A stretch of DNA of 64,000 bases from Collimonas humicola (GCF_018304945.1 NZ_JAGQEE010000004.1:248001-312000), one strand, 5' to 3'; positions 52,366-61,476 are shown, counted from the first letter of the stretch. Numbers and translations are program-made. Notes: a model not told the origin generated them from the letters alone.

Positions 52366-53754
52366 ATGATGGAACAACAACTCCAGCCCCAGCCTGTTGT
52401 GGGCCTGGGTGAACCTATTGCCGTGGCCGAAGGTAAAATCGACCAGTACTTTCAGATTACCGCACGCGGCAGCACCCAACGGCGTGAAGTCGTCGCCGGC
52501 ATCACCACTTTCCTGGCCATGGTGTATTCAGTTTTCGTCGTGCCGGGCATGCTTGGCAGGGCCGGGTTCGACGTCAGCGCGGTATTCGTCGCAGTCTGCC
52601 TGACCACCGCATTCGGCTCGCTGCTGATGGGCCTGTGGGCGCGCCTGCCGATCGCCGTCGGCTGCGCCATTTCGCTGACCGCCTTCACCGCCTTCGGACT
52701 GGTGCTCGGCAAAGGACTGTCGCCTTCGGTCGCCCTCGGCGCCGTGTTCCTGATGGGCCTGGTGTTCACCGCCATTTCCGTGACCGGCATCCGCTCCTGG
52801 ATCCTGCAAAACCTGCCGTCCGGCGTAGCGCACGGCACCGGTGTCGGTATCGGCCTGTTCTTGCTGCTGATCGCCTCCAACGACGTCGGCCTGGTGGTCA
52901 AGAACGCCGGTCCCGGCCTGCCAGTAGCGCTCGGCCACATCACTGCCTTCCCGGTCGTCATGAGCATCGTCGGCCTGGCCGCCATCTTCGGCCTTGAGCG
53001 CCGCCGCGTACCGGGCGGGATTCTGCTGGTTGTCGTCTCGCTGTCGGCGATCGGCCTGATCTTCGATCCGGCTGTCAAGTTCACCGGCATCTTCTCCATG
53101 CCTGCGCTCAGCTCGCCAGGGCACGCCAGCCTGATCGGTTCGATGGATATCAAGGGCGCGCTCAGCATGACCGTGCTGCCTAGCGTGCTGGCGCTGGTGA
53201 TGACTGCGGTATTCGATGCAACCGGCACCATCCGCGCCGTCGCCGGCCAGGCCGGGCAAGTCAATGAAAAGGGTTACATCCACAATGGCGGCAAAGCGCT
53301 GACAGCAGATTCGCTGAGCTCGATTTTCGCCGGCCTGGTAGGCGGCGCTCCTGCCGCCGCGTATATCGAATCGACTGTCGGCACCGCAGCCGGCGCCCGC
53401 ACCGGCCTGACCGCCGTCGTGGTCGGCCTGCTGTTCCTGGCTGTGATTTTCTTTTCGCCGCTGGCAGGCCTGGTGCCTTCCTATGCGACCGCACCGGCGC
53501 TGATGTACGTCGGCCTGCTGATGCTGGGCAGCGTCAGCCGCATGCATATGGATGACATGGTCGATGCCATGTCCGGCCTGCTGTGCGCAGTATTCATCGT
53601 CCTCACCTGCAACATCGTCACCGGCATCATGCTCGGCTTCTGCACTCTGGTGATCGGCCGCGTGGTGTCTGGCGAATTCCGCAAGCTGAACGTCGGCACC
53701 GTCGCGATTGCGATCGCCTTGGCAGTCTTCTATGCGGGTGGCTGGGCGATTTAA
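52366..53754 (+). CDS. NCS2-family purine permease (AzgA/AdeP-like)
   Basis: A 462-residue inner-membrane nucleobase:proton symporter. About 12-14 hydrophobic segments carry family motifs: [21 protein letters not shown] at the start, [22 protein letters not shown] mid-protein, and [15 protein letters not shown] and [26 protein letters not shown], the last close to the AzgA signature. The AzgA group transports adenine, guanine and hypoxanthine rather than uracil or xanthine. AAGGAG lies 10 bases before ATG 52366; the ATG three bases later is also possible. Ends at a terminator. Confidence 0.9.
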   Translation: MMEQQLQPQPVVGLGEPIAVAEGKIDQYFQITARGSTQRREVVAGITTFLAMVYSVFVVPGMLGRAGFDVSAVFVAVCLTTAFGSLLMGLWARLPIAVGCAISLTAFTAFGLVLGKGLSPSVALGAVFLMGLVFTAISVTGIRSWILQNLPSGVAHGTGVGIGLFLLLIASNDVGLVVKNAGPGLPVALGHITAFPVVMSIVGLAAIFGLERRRVPGGILLVVVSLSAIGLIFDPAVKFTGIFSMPALSSPGHASLIGSMDIKGALSMTVLPSVLALVMTAVFDATGTIRAVAGQAGQVNEKGYIHNGGKALTADSLSSIFAGLVGGAPAAAYIESTVGTAAGARTGLTAVVVGLLFLAVIFFSPLAGLVPSYATAPALMYVGLLMLGSVSRMHMDDMVDAMSGLLCAVFIVLTCNIVTGIMLGFCTLVIGRVVSGEFRKLNVGTVAIAIALAVFYAGGWAI

Positions 53755-53811
53755 GACTCAGCAAAAACCAGTAACTTCGGCTTTTTGGGTCTCCTTGAAT
53801 AGTCGATTGAC

Positions 53812-53843
53812 GGCAGCGCCTCCCCCGGAGCGCTGCCTTTTTT
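53812..53843 (+). terminator. Rho-independent terminator after the purine permease gene
   Basis: GGCAGCGC (53812-53819) pairs with GCGCTGCC (53830-53837), then six Ts. Confidence 0.85.
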
Positions 53844-53908
53844 GTTTGCGGGGGTTGAATTCCTGATCCACGCAAATAGCGGCCGTATCTTCTGGGAGAT
53901 CCGGCCAA

Positions 53909-54418
53909 TTATTCCAGAAGCCACTCCTGCTGGTGCAGCCACCAGGCGAGCCAGCCCAGGATCATCGCCGGCGCCAGCCAATGAGCCAGATCGATCACAA
54001 GGGAGTTAGCCAGCCCTTCCCAGGCTTCAAGCACGCCGGGACCAAACAGCGGCGCCGCCGCGACGCCGGGAATCACTGCCAGTGTCAGTGCCAGCCACAG
54101 CATAGTCGCAGCCGTAACCACCAATCCATATACGCCAAGCAAAGGCAGCACCGTCGCCAGCCAGCCCGGCAATTCGGAAACGCTGCGGTCACGCGATGTA
54201 CTGCTTCGGGCGGCCATCACAGATCCGGTTGAACGCTCAGGCAGAATTTGCATCACCGCGGCGGCAAATCCGTCGTCTGCCGGCGCATCGAGCCGAGCTT
54301 GGCGGCGCAATGTATCCGCCAGCCAGCCGCTCCCTTCCGCAGCAAGACTGACTGCCTCTCCTTGCGGCTCATCTTGCCGCATCGAACCGGATGAATCCGA
54401 AGTGGGAATCTGCTTCAT
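53909..54418 (-). CDS. Putative anti-sigma factor / membrane protein coupled to the ECF sigma gene
   Basis: A 169-residue protein with a soluble N-terminal half (~1-75) and two membrane helices (~85-115 and ~135-155). The ATG overlaps the sigma-factor stop by four bases (ATGA on the minus strand). The N-terminal part contains SGWLADTLRRQARLDAPADDGFAAAVMQ, which could be a sigma-binding helix. No HxxxCxxC zinc motif is present. Position and topology suggest an anti-sigma factor; the sequence alone does not prove it. Confidence 0.65.
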   Translation of the reverse strand: MKQIPTSDSSGSMRQDEPQGEAVSLAAEGSGWLADTLRRQARLDAPADDGFAAAVMQILPERSTGSVMAARSSTSRDRSVSELPGWLATVLPLLGVYGLVVTAATMLWLALTLAVIPGVAAAPLFGPGVLEAWEGLANSLVIDLAHWLAPAMILGWLAWWLHQQEWLLE

Positions 54419-55041
54419 TTGCACTGCTCCAAAGGTTGGCGCGGAGCCCAGGCGGCGAGCGCCGTTTCGAGCTTGGCGCGGCCACGCAATAAATGGGTTT
54501 TGAGTGTGCCCAGCGGACATCCCAAGGCAAGCGCGGCCTCCGCATGGGAGAGGTCGCCCCAGTAGCTCAGCACAATCGCTTGCCGCTCGGCGTCGCTTAG
54601 CATATCCAGCGCCCGCTGCATGTCCAGCGACAGCGCCACCGTGTCGCTCAAGGACAGGGCATGGTCTGCCCGAGCCATAAGGCCGTCCGCCATCTGCTGC
54701 TCAGTTTCACCGCTCAAAACCTGGGTCTGCGCCTGCAGCTGGGCGTCGCCGCGGCGGCGCTGTTCCAGGAACAGATTCGTGGCGATACGGATGAGCCAGG
54801 TACGGAAGCGAGCCTCGCCGCGAAAGCCGCCGAGGTTCTGGTAAGCGCGCAAAAACGCCTCCTGCGCCAGCTCGTCCGCCCAGGCCGCATCGCCTCCGGC
54901 CAGACGCCGCAACAGCGCCCGCACGGCGCCTTGATGGCGCTTTACCAACAGACCGAAGGCCTGGCGATCGTCATGCTGACGCACCCGCTGCAGCAGAGCG
55001 AGATCGGGATCTTCCAGCAGCGCGGCGATATCGGGCTCCAC
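54415..55041 (-). CDS. ECF-type RNA polymerase sigma factor
   Basis: A 208-residue sigma-70-family factor of the extracytoplasmic-function class. Region 2 (~25-95) reads AFGLLVKRHQGAVRALLRRLAG, DELAQEAFLRAYQNLGGFRGEARFRTWL and IATNLFLEQRRR. Region 4 (~140-195) has LSDAERQAIVLSYWGDLSHAEAALALGCPLGTLKTHLLRGRAKL. The linker is a little long. It probably directs polymerase to a stress or envelope regulon, held in check by the coupled downstream membrane protein. Six bases separate it from the upstream DUF6249 gene. Confidence 0.92.
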   Translation of the reverse strand: MEPDIAALLEDPDLALLQRVRQHDDRQAFGLLVKRHQGAVRALLRRLAGGDAAWADELAQEAFLRAYQNLGGFRGEARFRTWLIRIATNLFLEQRRRGDAQLQAQTQVLSGETEQQMADGLMARADHALSLSDTVALSLDMQRALDMLSDAERQAIVLSYWGDLSHAEAALALGCPLGTLKTHLLRGRAKLETALAAWAPRQPLEQCK

Positions 55042-55047
55042 AAGGGC

Positions 55048-55455
55048 TCAACGCGGCGCAGGCTTGGATTCCATCTTCCACACCACCAGCAGCGCAATGC
55101 CGACAAACAAGGGGATGCAGCCGATCGCCCACAGCCACTCGTCCGGCCGCATGGCGTAAAACATCACCATCAACCCTAAGCCCGCCGCCGCGTTGGTGGC
55201 GCCGAAGATCAGCTGGACACTTTTGTTCTGCCAGCCGGAATTGCCGCCGGCAGGACGATCCGCCAGCAGGCTGCCGTCGAGCAGCTGCGGCGGAATCTCA
55301 CGGCCTTGCGCAACCAGCTGACGCACCGTTTCGTGCATCAGTTCGGCGCGGCGCATCCTGGACAGGACGCCCATGACGATAGCGACGATGGGGATGCACA
55401 GCCCCAGCACAGGAATGATGAGGGGGCCGAGGTTTGAAATGGTTTCCGAATTCAT
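55048..55455 (-). CDS. DUF6249-like small membrane protein
   Basis: A 135-residue protein with an N-terminal helix (LIIPVLGLCIPIVAIVMGVL) and a pair of C-terminal helices around an amphipathic middle (RRAELMHETVRQLVAQGREIPPQLL). This layout fits the DUF6249 family often placed next to ECF sigma genes. It is first in the minus-strand operon DUF6249-sigma-membrane protein. Function unknown; a part in sensing for the sigma system is inference. Confidence 0.75.
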   Translation of the reverse strand: MNSETISNLGPLIIPVLGLCIPIVAIVMGVLSRMRRAELMHETVRQLVAQGREIPPQLLDGSLLADRPAGGNSGWQNKSVQLIFGATNAAAGLGLMVMFYAMRPDEWLWAIGCIPLFVGIALLVVWKMESKPAPR

Positions 55456-55661
55456 GCTGTCTCCTGAAAGGGTTCGTGAAAGGCTTACCCTGCTTGGATG
55501 TGGCTGGATGACGTTTTGGATTCAAAACTGCGCAATTTTTTTTACGGACCAGGCCCTTCGCCCCGCTGTCTTGGAATTTCACCTCGTACTGGGCCGATGG
55601 AGCGCCTTGCATCGCATCCATCCATGGCCGCCCAGACGCCCAGCTTATTTCCCAACGGGCC

Positions 55662-56720
55662 TTAATTTGGCGCGGCAACCAATACATTGAAAGTGTCCGG
55701 CAACAGCGCAGCGCGCGGACGAGGATTGGCTGGGGTGGGCGCCGGCGCCGCGCCGAATTTGCCGCTGACCAGATACACAAGATGCGTTTCCGGATTGAGC
55801 GCCAAGGTACGCGCGCCCTTTTGGGTGGCGAGGCTGGCTGCAACCGTGTATTTGTCCGCCGTGTCCTCATGCACAACCGTCAAGGTTCCGCCACCATTGG
55901 AAACGAAGACCAGCCCCGTCGCTGGATCAAACGCGGCCGCATCCGGCCTGTCGCCGATGTCTACCGTCGTGACGGTTTTTCCCGATATGGCATCGACAAC
56001 CATCATCTTCTTGTTGCCGCATACCGAAAACAACCTATGATGCAGGTCATCGATCGCCAGGCCGCTCGGTCCGTCGCACGCAGCCATGGTCCAGTGCTTG
56101 ACGATTTTTGAAGACTGCGCATCGATCACGGCAATTTCATTCTTGTCTTCCACATTGAAAAAGATATGGCCAAGGCTGTCGCTGACGGCGAACTCCGGCT
56201 GGCCGGAGACCGGCAGCGTGTCGATCACCTTGCGTGTGACAGCATCGACGATCGTCACGCTTTGATCTTTGCCGTTGAAGCTGTAGATCCGCTGCAATGG
56301 CTGATAGTAAAGTATCGCGTCGGGACCGGCGCCGATGCCTTTGACGGTATCGATCGTCTTGAGGCTGTCGAGCTCAAAAACCGTCAGCGTGCCCGCGCGG
56401 CCGTTGCTGGTAAAACCGAGCTTCAGGTCTTGCGCGATCGCGACGCCGTGGACGCCGGCGGTATCGGCTATGTTGGCAACCAGCTCTCCCGAGCGGGTAT
56501 CGATAACCTGGACATGGTCGGAACGGCTGACAAACAGATGGTCCCGTTTGCTGTCGACAGCGAGGTAATCCCATCCCTCCACCCCGGTTACCGGAAAGCG
56601 CGAAACGATCTTGTAGCTCTCCGGTGCGGCAGCGCGGACAGCCGGGACAAGGGCGATCTGCAACAACGCGAAGGCACAGGCCGCAGCCATGGCCGAACTG
56701 CTGAAGGTGAAATTTTTCAT
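55662..56720 (-). CDS. Exported YncE-family beta-propeller protein
   Basis: A 352-residue secreted protein with a signal peptide ending near AVRAAA and about six or seven WD/YVTN-like blades: GWDYLAVDSKRDHLFVS, GVHGVAIAQDLKLGFTSNG, GPDAILYYQPLQRIYSFNG and PDAAAFDPATGLVFVSNG. YncE-type propellers bind ligands or DNA/surface partners in some species; no catalytic residues are evident. Monocistronic, divergent from the monooxygenase gene across 387 bases. Confidence 0.88.
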   Translation of the reverse strand: MKNFTFSSSAMAAACAFALLQIALVPAVRAAAPESYKIVSRFPVTGVEGWDYLAVDSKRDHLFVSRSDHVQVIDTRSGELVANIADTAGVHGVAIAQDLKLGFTSNGRAGTLTVFELDSLKTIDTVKGIGAGPDAILYYQPLQRIYSFNGKDQSVTIVDAVTRKVIDTLPVSGQPEFAVSDSLGHIFFNVEDKNEIAVIDAQSSKIVKHWTMAACDGPSGLAIDDLHHRLFSVCGNKKMMVVDAISGKTVTTVDIGDRPDAAAFDPATGLVFVSNGGGTLTVVHEDTADKYTVAASLATQKGARTLALNPETHLVYLVSGKFGAAPAPTPANPRPRAALLPDTFNVLVAAPN

Positions 56721-57107
56721 GTATTTGATTTAAGGGTTGATGAATTTCCAATGCCGGGCAGCGCATTTTATCGGCTATGACAGGTTCAATATTCTCATAG
56801 GCCCGCGTCAAGCTAGCAGTAAACAATTAGCGCAGGATTAGGATGGCCAGAGTGGAAGAAAATGACGGCAGACAGCCATCGTCTTGCCTCCCGCGCGACC
56901 GAGGAATAGCCTTCATTGCCACTTTAAAACTCCCGACCTCCCAAATACCAAGACAGTGCAATGTTTTCTTGATAATTCCTCGGTTCTATCATGCTGGCAG
57001 GCGTATGATTATCTTCACTGGAGTTGACGGCAGGCTTGACGCCAGCTTCCATGGACTCCAGGCCTTGCAACCCCCGCACTTGTCTGCGGCAATGGGAGGA
57101 CAGCAAA
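56721..57107. other. Divergent intergenic region, yncE-like / monooxygenase
   Basis: 387 bases with no gene I can support. An open frame on the plus strand from 56843 has no ribosome site and runs into the monooxygenase gene out of frame. TATGAT at 57004 could be a -10 element, but no matching -35 is seen. GGGAGGA at 57094-57100 serves the next gene. Confidence 0.45.
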
Positions 57108-57395
57108 ATGATCAAGGTCATGGCCCGGATCTCATCGCAACCAGGCGCGGAATCGTCAATGAAAAACATACTGCAAGATCTGGTTGGTCCTAGCCGCAAC
57201 GAAGCAGGTTGCCAGAGTTACGAACTGTTTCAGGACGAAGAAAATCCGCTCGAATTTGTCACCATCGAGCACTGGACAGAGCAAGCAGCGGCCGACGCCC
57301 ATATGGCTACACCCCACGTTGCCGCGGCAATCGCCAAAGCCGCCCCGTTGCTGGCGCAGCCGCCCGTCATCCATCGCTACACGCAGATCGCCTGA
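57108..57395 (+). CDS. Antibiotic-biosynthesis-monooxygenase (ABM) domain protein, YgiN-like
   Basis: A 95-residue ferredoxin-fold protein. The pattern KVMARISSQPGAESSMKNILQDLV, then NEAGCQSYELFQDEENPLEFVTIEHWTEQAAADAHMATPHV, is that of the ABM family, which includes quinol and heme-degrading monooxygenases. The catalytic His of YgiN-like proteins may correspond to the HMATPH segment. GGGAGGA seven bases before the ATG supports the start. Substrate unknown. Confidence 0.88.
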   Translation: MIKVMARISSQPGAESSMKNILQDLVGPSRNEAGCQSYELFQDEENPLEFVTIEHWTEQAAADAHMATPHVAAAIAKAAPLLAQPPVIHRYTQIA

Positions 57396-57468
57396 GAAGA
57401 CGGCGCAGAATACCAGCGATGTATTTGGATAACGCCGAAAAAATTCCGCATTTGTTATTTTTGCAGAG

Positions 57469-58488
57469 TTAATTATTGCTGCTCAAGGGCCGCTCCTGAT
57501 TTAAAGAGCTTGCCAATGCCGTTAATACTTCACGTGCACGCATCTGCGCCTGATCCGGCCGCCAGGACGCGATGTCGCTCAAGGAATATGATTGCCTCAG
57601 ATAACGTATGACAGCGAGCCCCAGCCAATATCCAGTGCGATTTGGCAAATCAGCGTTAACCTTGGTCGTTGACGAGTTGAACCAACGATTGAAGGCATCC
57701 GGATGCAATCTGTCTATCGCCAGGAAATCTGCATCGGTCAGAAAACGCCTGGCGATTTCCGGCAATCGCTGGTCCTGCAAAGAGCCAAGATCTTCCTGCA
57801 GCAGATATTCTTCATCCTTGTACCCTGGAGACAACTGGGTACTGACGTAGGTGGCGAGCCCTTCCTCGAATAGTGGAAGCGTCAGGTCAGCACCTGCCAT
57901 TACGCCGTCATTTTTTATCCCCGCATGGTTGGCGTGATACAGGTGAAACAGCTCGTGCGGAATAACTACGTCCATATTCGCTTTTTCAAGAATGAGCGAA
58001 TCAATGGCAAAAACCAATACGCAAGAACCATCTGCCAGAACGCCGCTTTTGGCATCGAAGTTGGGTGCGAGGATTATCTGGGCATCAGGGCTCTCAGGTG
58101 CGTCCGCAAACACAGTCCTGAATTTGGCTCCTTGCCGAGAGATGTCTACCTCCAATCTCGCTGCTGCATCAGCGATTTGATTGGCCAATCCGGAGTAACT
58201 TGCAAACCGTGATTGCAAAATACGGTGCTTCCGGCCGCGCCAATCCGGGTGATGATCGGCTTCCCAGACAACTGCCTGGTAGAGGTCTTCCCGATCTTGT
58301 TCAATGAATTCATCCCAAAGCTTTTCCTGCTGCGCAAACGGCTTATCCTGCGCGGCCGCCCAAAATATATCAAAGGATCTGACTATCGACGGCGCATGCG
58401 ATGCGGCACATGCGATTGGCGACATAAACAGCAACAGCAGGGCTGTCATCTGAATGTTTAGTCCGGTGCGGATCAGGATGTTTTTCAT
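57469..58488 (-). CDS. Exported gluzincin-type metallopeptidase of an unfamiliar family
   Basis: A 339-residue protein with a signal peptide (to ~29). The zinc-binding HELFH (His178, His182) lies in VVIPHELFHLYHANH, and a downstream FEEGLATYVS (Glu208/209) supplies a likely third ligand 26-27 residues after the second His, a gluzincin arrangement. The rest (e.g. LPDCEIARRF-like helices and NRTGYWLGLAVIRYL) matches no family I can name, although DUF2268-like proteases share the layout. Function unknown; periplasmic protease is the best guess. Confidence 0.75.
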   Translation of the reverse strand: MKNILIRTGLNIQMTALLLLFMSPIACAASHAPSIVRSFDIFWAAAQDKPFAQQEKLWDEFIEQDREDLYQAVVWEADHHPDWRGRKHRILQSRFASYSGLANQIADAAARLEVDISRQGAKFRTVFADAPESPDAQIILAPNFDAKSGVLADGSCVLVFAIDSLILEKANMDVVIPHELFHLYHANHAGIKNDGVMAGADLTLPLFEEGLATYVSTQLSPGYKDEEYLLQEDLGSLQDQRLPEIARRFLTDADFLAIDRLHPDAFNRWFNSSTTKVNADLPNRTGYWLGLAVIRYLRQSYSLSDIASWRPDQAQMRAREVLTALASSLNQERPLSSNN

Positions 58489-58592
58489 ATATGCAATATT
58501 GCTTTAATAATTACCACATGGCAACATGCTTCCACTGTTTTTGTTCAAACTGAATGACAGACAAAGGCAAACCCATTTCAGAAAAGGAAACG

Positions 58593-59498
58593 ATGAAAGC
58601 CAGCGCACCGATAGATATCGCCGCAAGCACCGACGCGATTGCGACCCGGTACAAGAACATTGAGGTCGACGGGGTCAGGATTTTCTATCGCGAAGCCGGG
58701 CGGCAAGGCGCGCCCGTACTGCTGCTGTTGCATGGCTATCCGTCCTCGTCCCGCATGTTTGAACCGCTGCTGCCGCACCTGGCCAAGCACTATCACCTGA
58801 TTGCTCCCGACTACCCGGGTTTCGGTTTATCTCAGGCGCCTGACCGCGCCGCGTGGCCATATACCTTCGATCATCTCGCCAGGACGATGCTGGCCTTCAC
58901 CGACATGCTGGGCTTGAATCGCTACGCGATCTACCTGCAAGACTACGGCGGCCCAATCGGCTTTCGCATAGCGCTGGCGAGGCCGGAACGGGTGCAGGCG
59001 CTGATCATTCAAAATGCGGTGATCCATGAAGAGGGACTGACGCCAATCTGGAATGTGCGACGCAGCTACTGGGCCCATCGCGCTGAATTCGAGCAAAAGA
59101 TTCGCGATGGCATGTTGTCCCAAGCTTCTGGCGAGGCAAGACATGTGGGCGGCCGCCCGCATCCCGAACAATATAATCCCGACCTGTGGATGGATGAAAT
59201 CGCCTTCCTCAAGCAGCCCGGCATGGCGGCGATCCAGCTTGACCTGGTACACGATTATCAATCGAACGTCCGCGCTTATCCGCAGTGGCAAGAATACTTG
59301 CGCACGCAAAAGCCGTCGACCCTGGTAGTCTGGGGCAAGCACGATCCGATTTTCGCAGTGGAAGGCGCGCAGGCGATTCAACGCGAACTGCCGTCAACCG
59401 AACTCCACCTGCTGGACGCCGGACATTTCGCCACCAACGATGTGCCGGGACAGATTGCGGACTATATCGACGACTTTTTGCGGCGCAGGAAAAATTAA
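58593..59498 (+). CDS. Alpha/beta hydrolase with Asp nucleophile (haloalkane dehalogenase/epoxide hydrolase-like)
   Basis: A 301-residue hydrolase. The oxyanion motif HGYPSSSRMF is followed by the nucleophile elbow LQDYGGPIGFR, where the nucleophile is Asp rather than Ser, as in haloalkane dehalogenases and epoxide hydrolases. The acid is in VVWGKHDPIF and the base His in LLDAGHFATND. The cap region between ~140 and 215 has Trp residues (SYWAHR, DLWMDE). AAAAGGAAA before 58593 supports this ATG; the ATG at 58554 lacks a site. Substrate undetermined. Confidence 0.85.
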   Translation: MKASAPIDIAASTDAIATRYKNIEVDGVRIFYREAGRQGAPVLLLLHGYPSSSRMFEPLLPHLAKHYHLIAPDYPGFGLSQAPDRAAWPYTFDHLARTMLAFTDMLGLNRYAIYLQDYGGPIGFRIALARPERVQALIIQNAVIHEEGLTPIWNVRRSYWAHRAEFEQKIRDGMLSQASGEARHVGGRPHPEQYNPDLWMDEIAFLKQPGMAAIQLDLVHDYQSNVRAYPQWQEYLRTQKPSTLVVWGKHDPIFAVEGAQAIQRELPSTELHLLDAGHFATNDVPGQIADYIDDFLRRRKN

Positions 59499-59530
59499 TC
59501 GATATGAAAAGATTTTATTCAGGAGTCGCA

Positions 59531-59782
59531 ATGAAATTACAATTTAGTTTGGCCGCTTGCCTGATCGCCTGCCTGGAGGGATGCACCACCCAGCCGCCCC
59601 CGCCAGCCCCCGCGCCCGGATCGGACCGCGATGAACACGGGTGCATCGCCTCGGCAGGATATTCGTGGTGTACCAACACGAACCATTGTGAACGCCCCTG
59701 GGAGCTCGCCCAGAAGAACGGCCTCGACAAATCGAGGGAAGCGTTCAATGAATTCTGCAAGAATTCATCCGCGAAGCAGTAA
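59531..59782 (+). CDS. Small Cys-rich lipoprotein
   Basis: An 83-residue predicted lipoprotein. The signal ends in a lipobox-like LEGC, followed by a short Pro-rich stretch. A compact domain follows, with DEHGCIASAGYSWCTNTNHCERPWELA and a final Cys (EFCKNS). The CIxSAGYxWC...CxRPWE pattern recurs in small bacterial lipoproteins of unknown function. AGGAG at 59521-59525, five bases before the ATG, selects 59531; an in-frame ATG at 59504 is the alternative. Confidence 0.72.
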   Translation: MKLQFSLAACLIACLEGCTTQPPPPAPAPGSDRDEHGCIASAGYSWCTNTNHCERPWELAQKNGLDKSREAFNEFCKNSSAKQ

Positions 59783-59939
59783 TGCATATTCCGGGAGATA
59801 GGGGTCTTTTGTCGGATTAAACAGATGAACAGGTTGGTCTGAAATATCCGGCACACTATCCGCATTCAAGGTTTATCCCGGTTTCGAACCAGCCCAAGAG
59901 AAGCTATCGCAATGAAGTGGGTTATCAGAGGTATGAAGA

Positions 59940-60260
59940 ATGAAATTACCATCAACCATCGTAGTGCTATCGATTGTAGGATTATTGGCATTCACGAATC
60001 CAAAACTAGACAGCTATGAGCAGTACATCCATCAAGTCATCACCCAGGAAGCCAATAAACGGGATGACTTGACACGAACACTGGGGACGCTATTTGGAGG
60101 AGTGGCTAGTAGCTTCATCGCTAACAGCACCGTGAGAAATAACTATGTTCTGTTTAGCACTTACGACTCGAATCTGGGAAATCAACATCTAAAAGTTGTG
60201 GGTGTCCTTGGTAATTTCTTTCAAATTTCACGGTCGCAAGGCAACGATCACGTACAGTGA
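59940..60260 (+). CDS. DUF4359-like exported or membrane-anchored protein
   Basis: A 106-residue protein with an N-terminal hydrophobic helix (PSTIVVLSIVGLLAFTNP) followed by the DUF4359 pattern: NPKLDSYEQYIHQVI...NNYVLFSTYDSNLG...KVVGVLGNFFQI. The function of the family is unknown. Base composition drops here relative to the rest of the window and codon use includes many AT-ending codons, which suggests foreign origin. No ribosome site is obvious before the ATG. Confidence 0.68.
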   Translation: MKLPSTIVVLSIVGLLAFTNPKLDSYEQYIHQVITQEANKRDDLTRTLGTLFGGVASSFIANSTVRNNYVLFSTYDSNLGNQHLKVVGVLGNFFQISRSQGNDHVQ

Positions 60261-60563
60261 TCACATATGCATTGACTATTCATGGCGGCAGAAACGTATT
60301 GATCCGAGATTTACCGGCCCGTTTTATTGCGTTTTCGTACCAAAACTAAGAATTAGTTTCTTTCAACACAAGAGTAGCAACTTCGTTGCGAATAGCTACG
60401 AATTCGCCGAGCTATCCCTAGATGATGCGCTGTGACATTTTGAGTAGCCCCAACAGTGCTGCAATTGTGAAGACAGCAAAGTCGACTTGTAGATTAATTC
60501 GCAGTCTTTGCGGAGCGAAATTGTCAGAAATTCAAAGTAGAAATGGCTTAGAATATGGGCTTC
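60261..60563. other. Low-GC gap between the DUF4359 gene and tRNA-Gly
   Basis: 303 bases, AT-richer than the window average, with no gene I can support. An open frame continues from inside the DUF4359 gene in another frame but shows no family pattern. The tRNA promoter should lie in the last ~60 bases. Confidence 0.5.
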
Positions 60564-60637
60564 GCGGGTGTAGTTCAATGGTAGAACGAAAGCTTCCCAA
60601 GCTTTAGACGAGGGTTCGATCCCCTCTACCCGCTCCA
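60564..60637 (+). tRNA. tRNA-Gly (anticodon CCC)
   Basis: A 74-base tRNA with encoded CCA. The acceptor is GCGGGTG/TACCCGC (last pair G-U), the D arm is GTTC/GAAC, and the anticodon stem AAAGC/GCTTT closes the loop TTCCCAA, giving anticodon CCC. The T arm is GAGGG/CCCTC around TTCGATC, and the discriminator is U73, as usual for glycine. It reads GGG codons. The trmB gene follows 132 bases downstream. Confidence 0.95.
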
Positions 60638-60768
60638 GACCAGCGTTGGCACCCGCCATTTCAGGGTGCCATTTGTATTTTTGAGGCAGGTATTTGTCTG
60701 GCGTTACAATGGTCCTGTCCGCAAGGGCAATCCAGCGCTTGCTTCGCTCCACCTAAAGTCTAATTAGC

Positions 60769-61476
60769 ATGTCAGAAAATAAATCCGGCAAACCCCTCTT
60801 TTACGATCCGACCGAACACCGGATCCGCAGCTTTGTCACGCGCGCCGGGCGCTTGTCGACGGCGCAGGCGCGTGCCATCGAAGAACTGGGGCCGCAATTC
60901 TGTGTCTCATATAACAAGGCTGAAGTCGATCTGGCGCAGGTTTTCGGGCGTAGTGCGCCGACTATCCTTGAGATCGGCTTCGGCATGGGCGAGACTTCGG
61001 CCAAGATCGCGGCCGGCATGCCGGAAAAGAATTTCGTCGGCGTTGAGGTGCATACGCCGGGCGTCGGCAGCTTGCTGAAATTGATCGGCGAGCAGCAGTT
61101 GAGCAATCTGCGCCTGATCCAGCACGATGCGGTGGAAGTGCTGACCAACATGATTGCGCCTGGCTCGCTGGCCGGTGCGCATGTGTTCTTTCCCGATCCC
61201 TGGCACAAGGCGCGCCATAACAAGCGGCGCCTGATCCAGGGGCCGCTGGTGAGCTTGCTGGCGTCGCGCATTGCGCCGGGCGGCTACCTGCATTGCGCTA
61301 CCGACTGGCAGGAGTATGCTGAACAAATGCTGGAAGTATTGAGCGCCGAGCCGCTGCTGAAGAATACCGCGGAGACTTATGCGGAACGGCCGGAATATCG
61401 GCCTGTGACCAAGTTCGAGAATCGCGGCTTGCGGCTTGGGCATGGCGTCTGGGACCTGGTGTTCACGCGCGTTTGA
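60769..61476 (+). CDS. trmB: tRNA (guanine-N7)-methyltransferase TrmB
   Basis: A 235-residue SAM-dependent enzyme that methylates G46 in the variable loop of many tRNAs. The SAM motif [14 protein letters not shown] is followed by [15 protein letters not shown], the substrate-side [19 protein letters not shown] (the TrmB signature) and the C-terminal [17 protein letters not shown]. Length fits. It sits immediately downstream of a tRNA-Gly gene. Confidence 0.95.
   Translation: MSENKSGKPLFYDPTEHRIRSFVTRAGRLSTAQARAIEELGPQFCVSYNKAEVDLAQVFGRSAPTILEIGFGMGETSAKIAAGMPEKNFVGVEVHTPGVGSLLKLIGEQQLSNLRLIQHDAVEVLTNMIAPGSLAGAHVFFPDPWHKARHNKRRLIQGPLVSLLASRIAPGGYLHCATDWQEYAEQMLEVLSAEPLLKNTAETYAERPEYRPVTKFENRGLRLGHGVWDLVFTRV

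Noticed and set aside
56843-57193. Plus-strand open frame upstream of the monooxygenase gene
   Set aside because: No ribosome site, no domain, and it overlaps the real gene in a different frame.
60196-60435. Possible frameshifted continuation of the DUF4359 protein
   Set aside because: The DUF4359 protein ends at its usual length and the other frame shows no family similarity.
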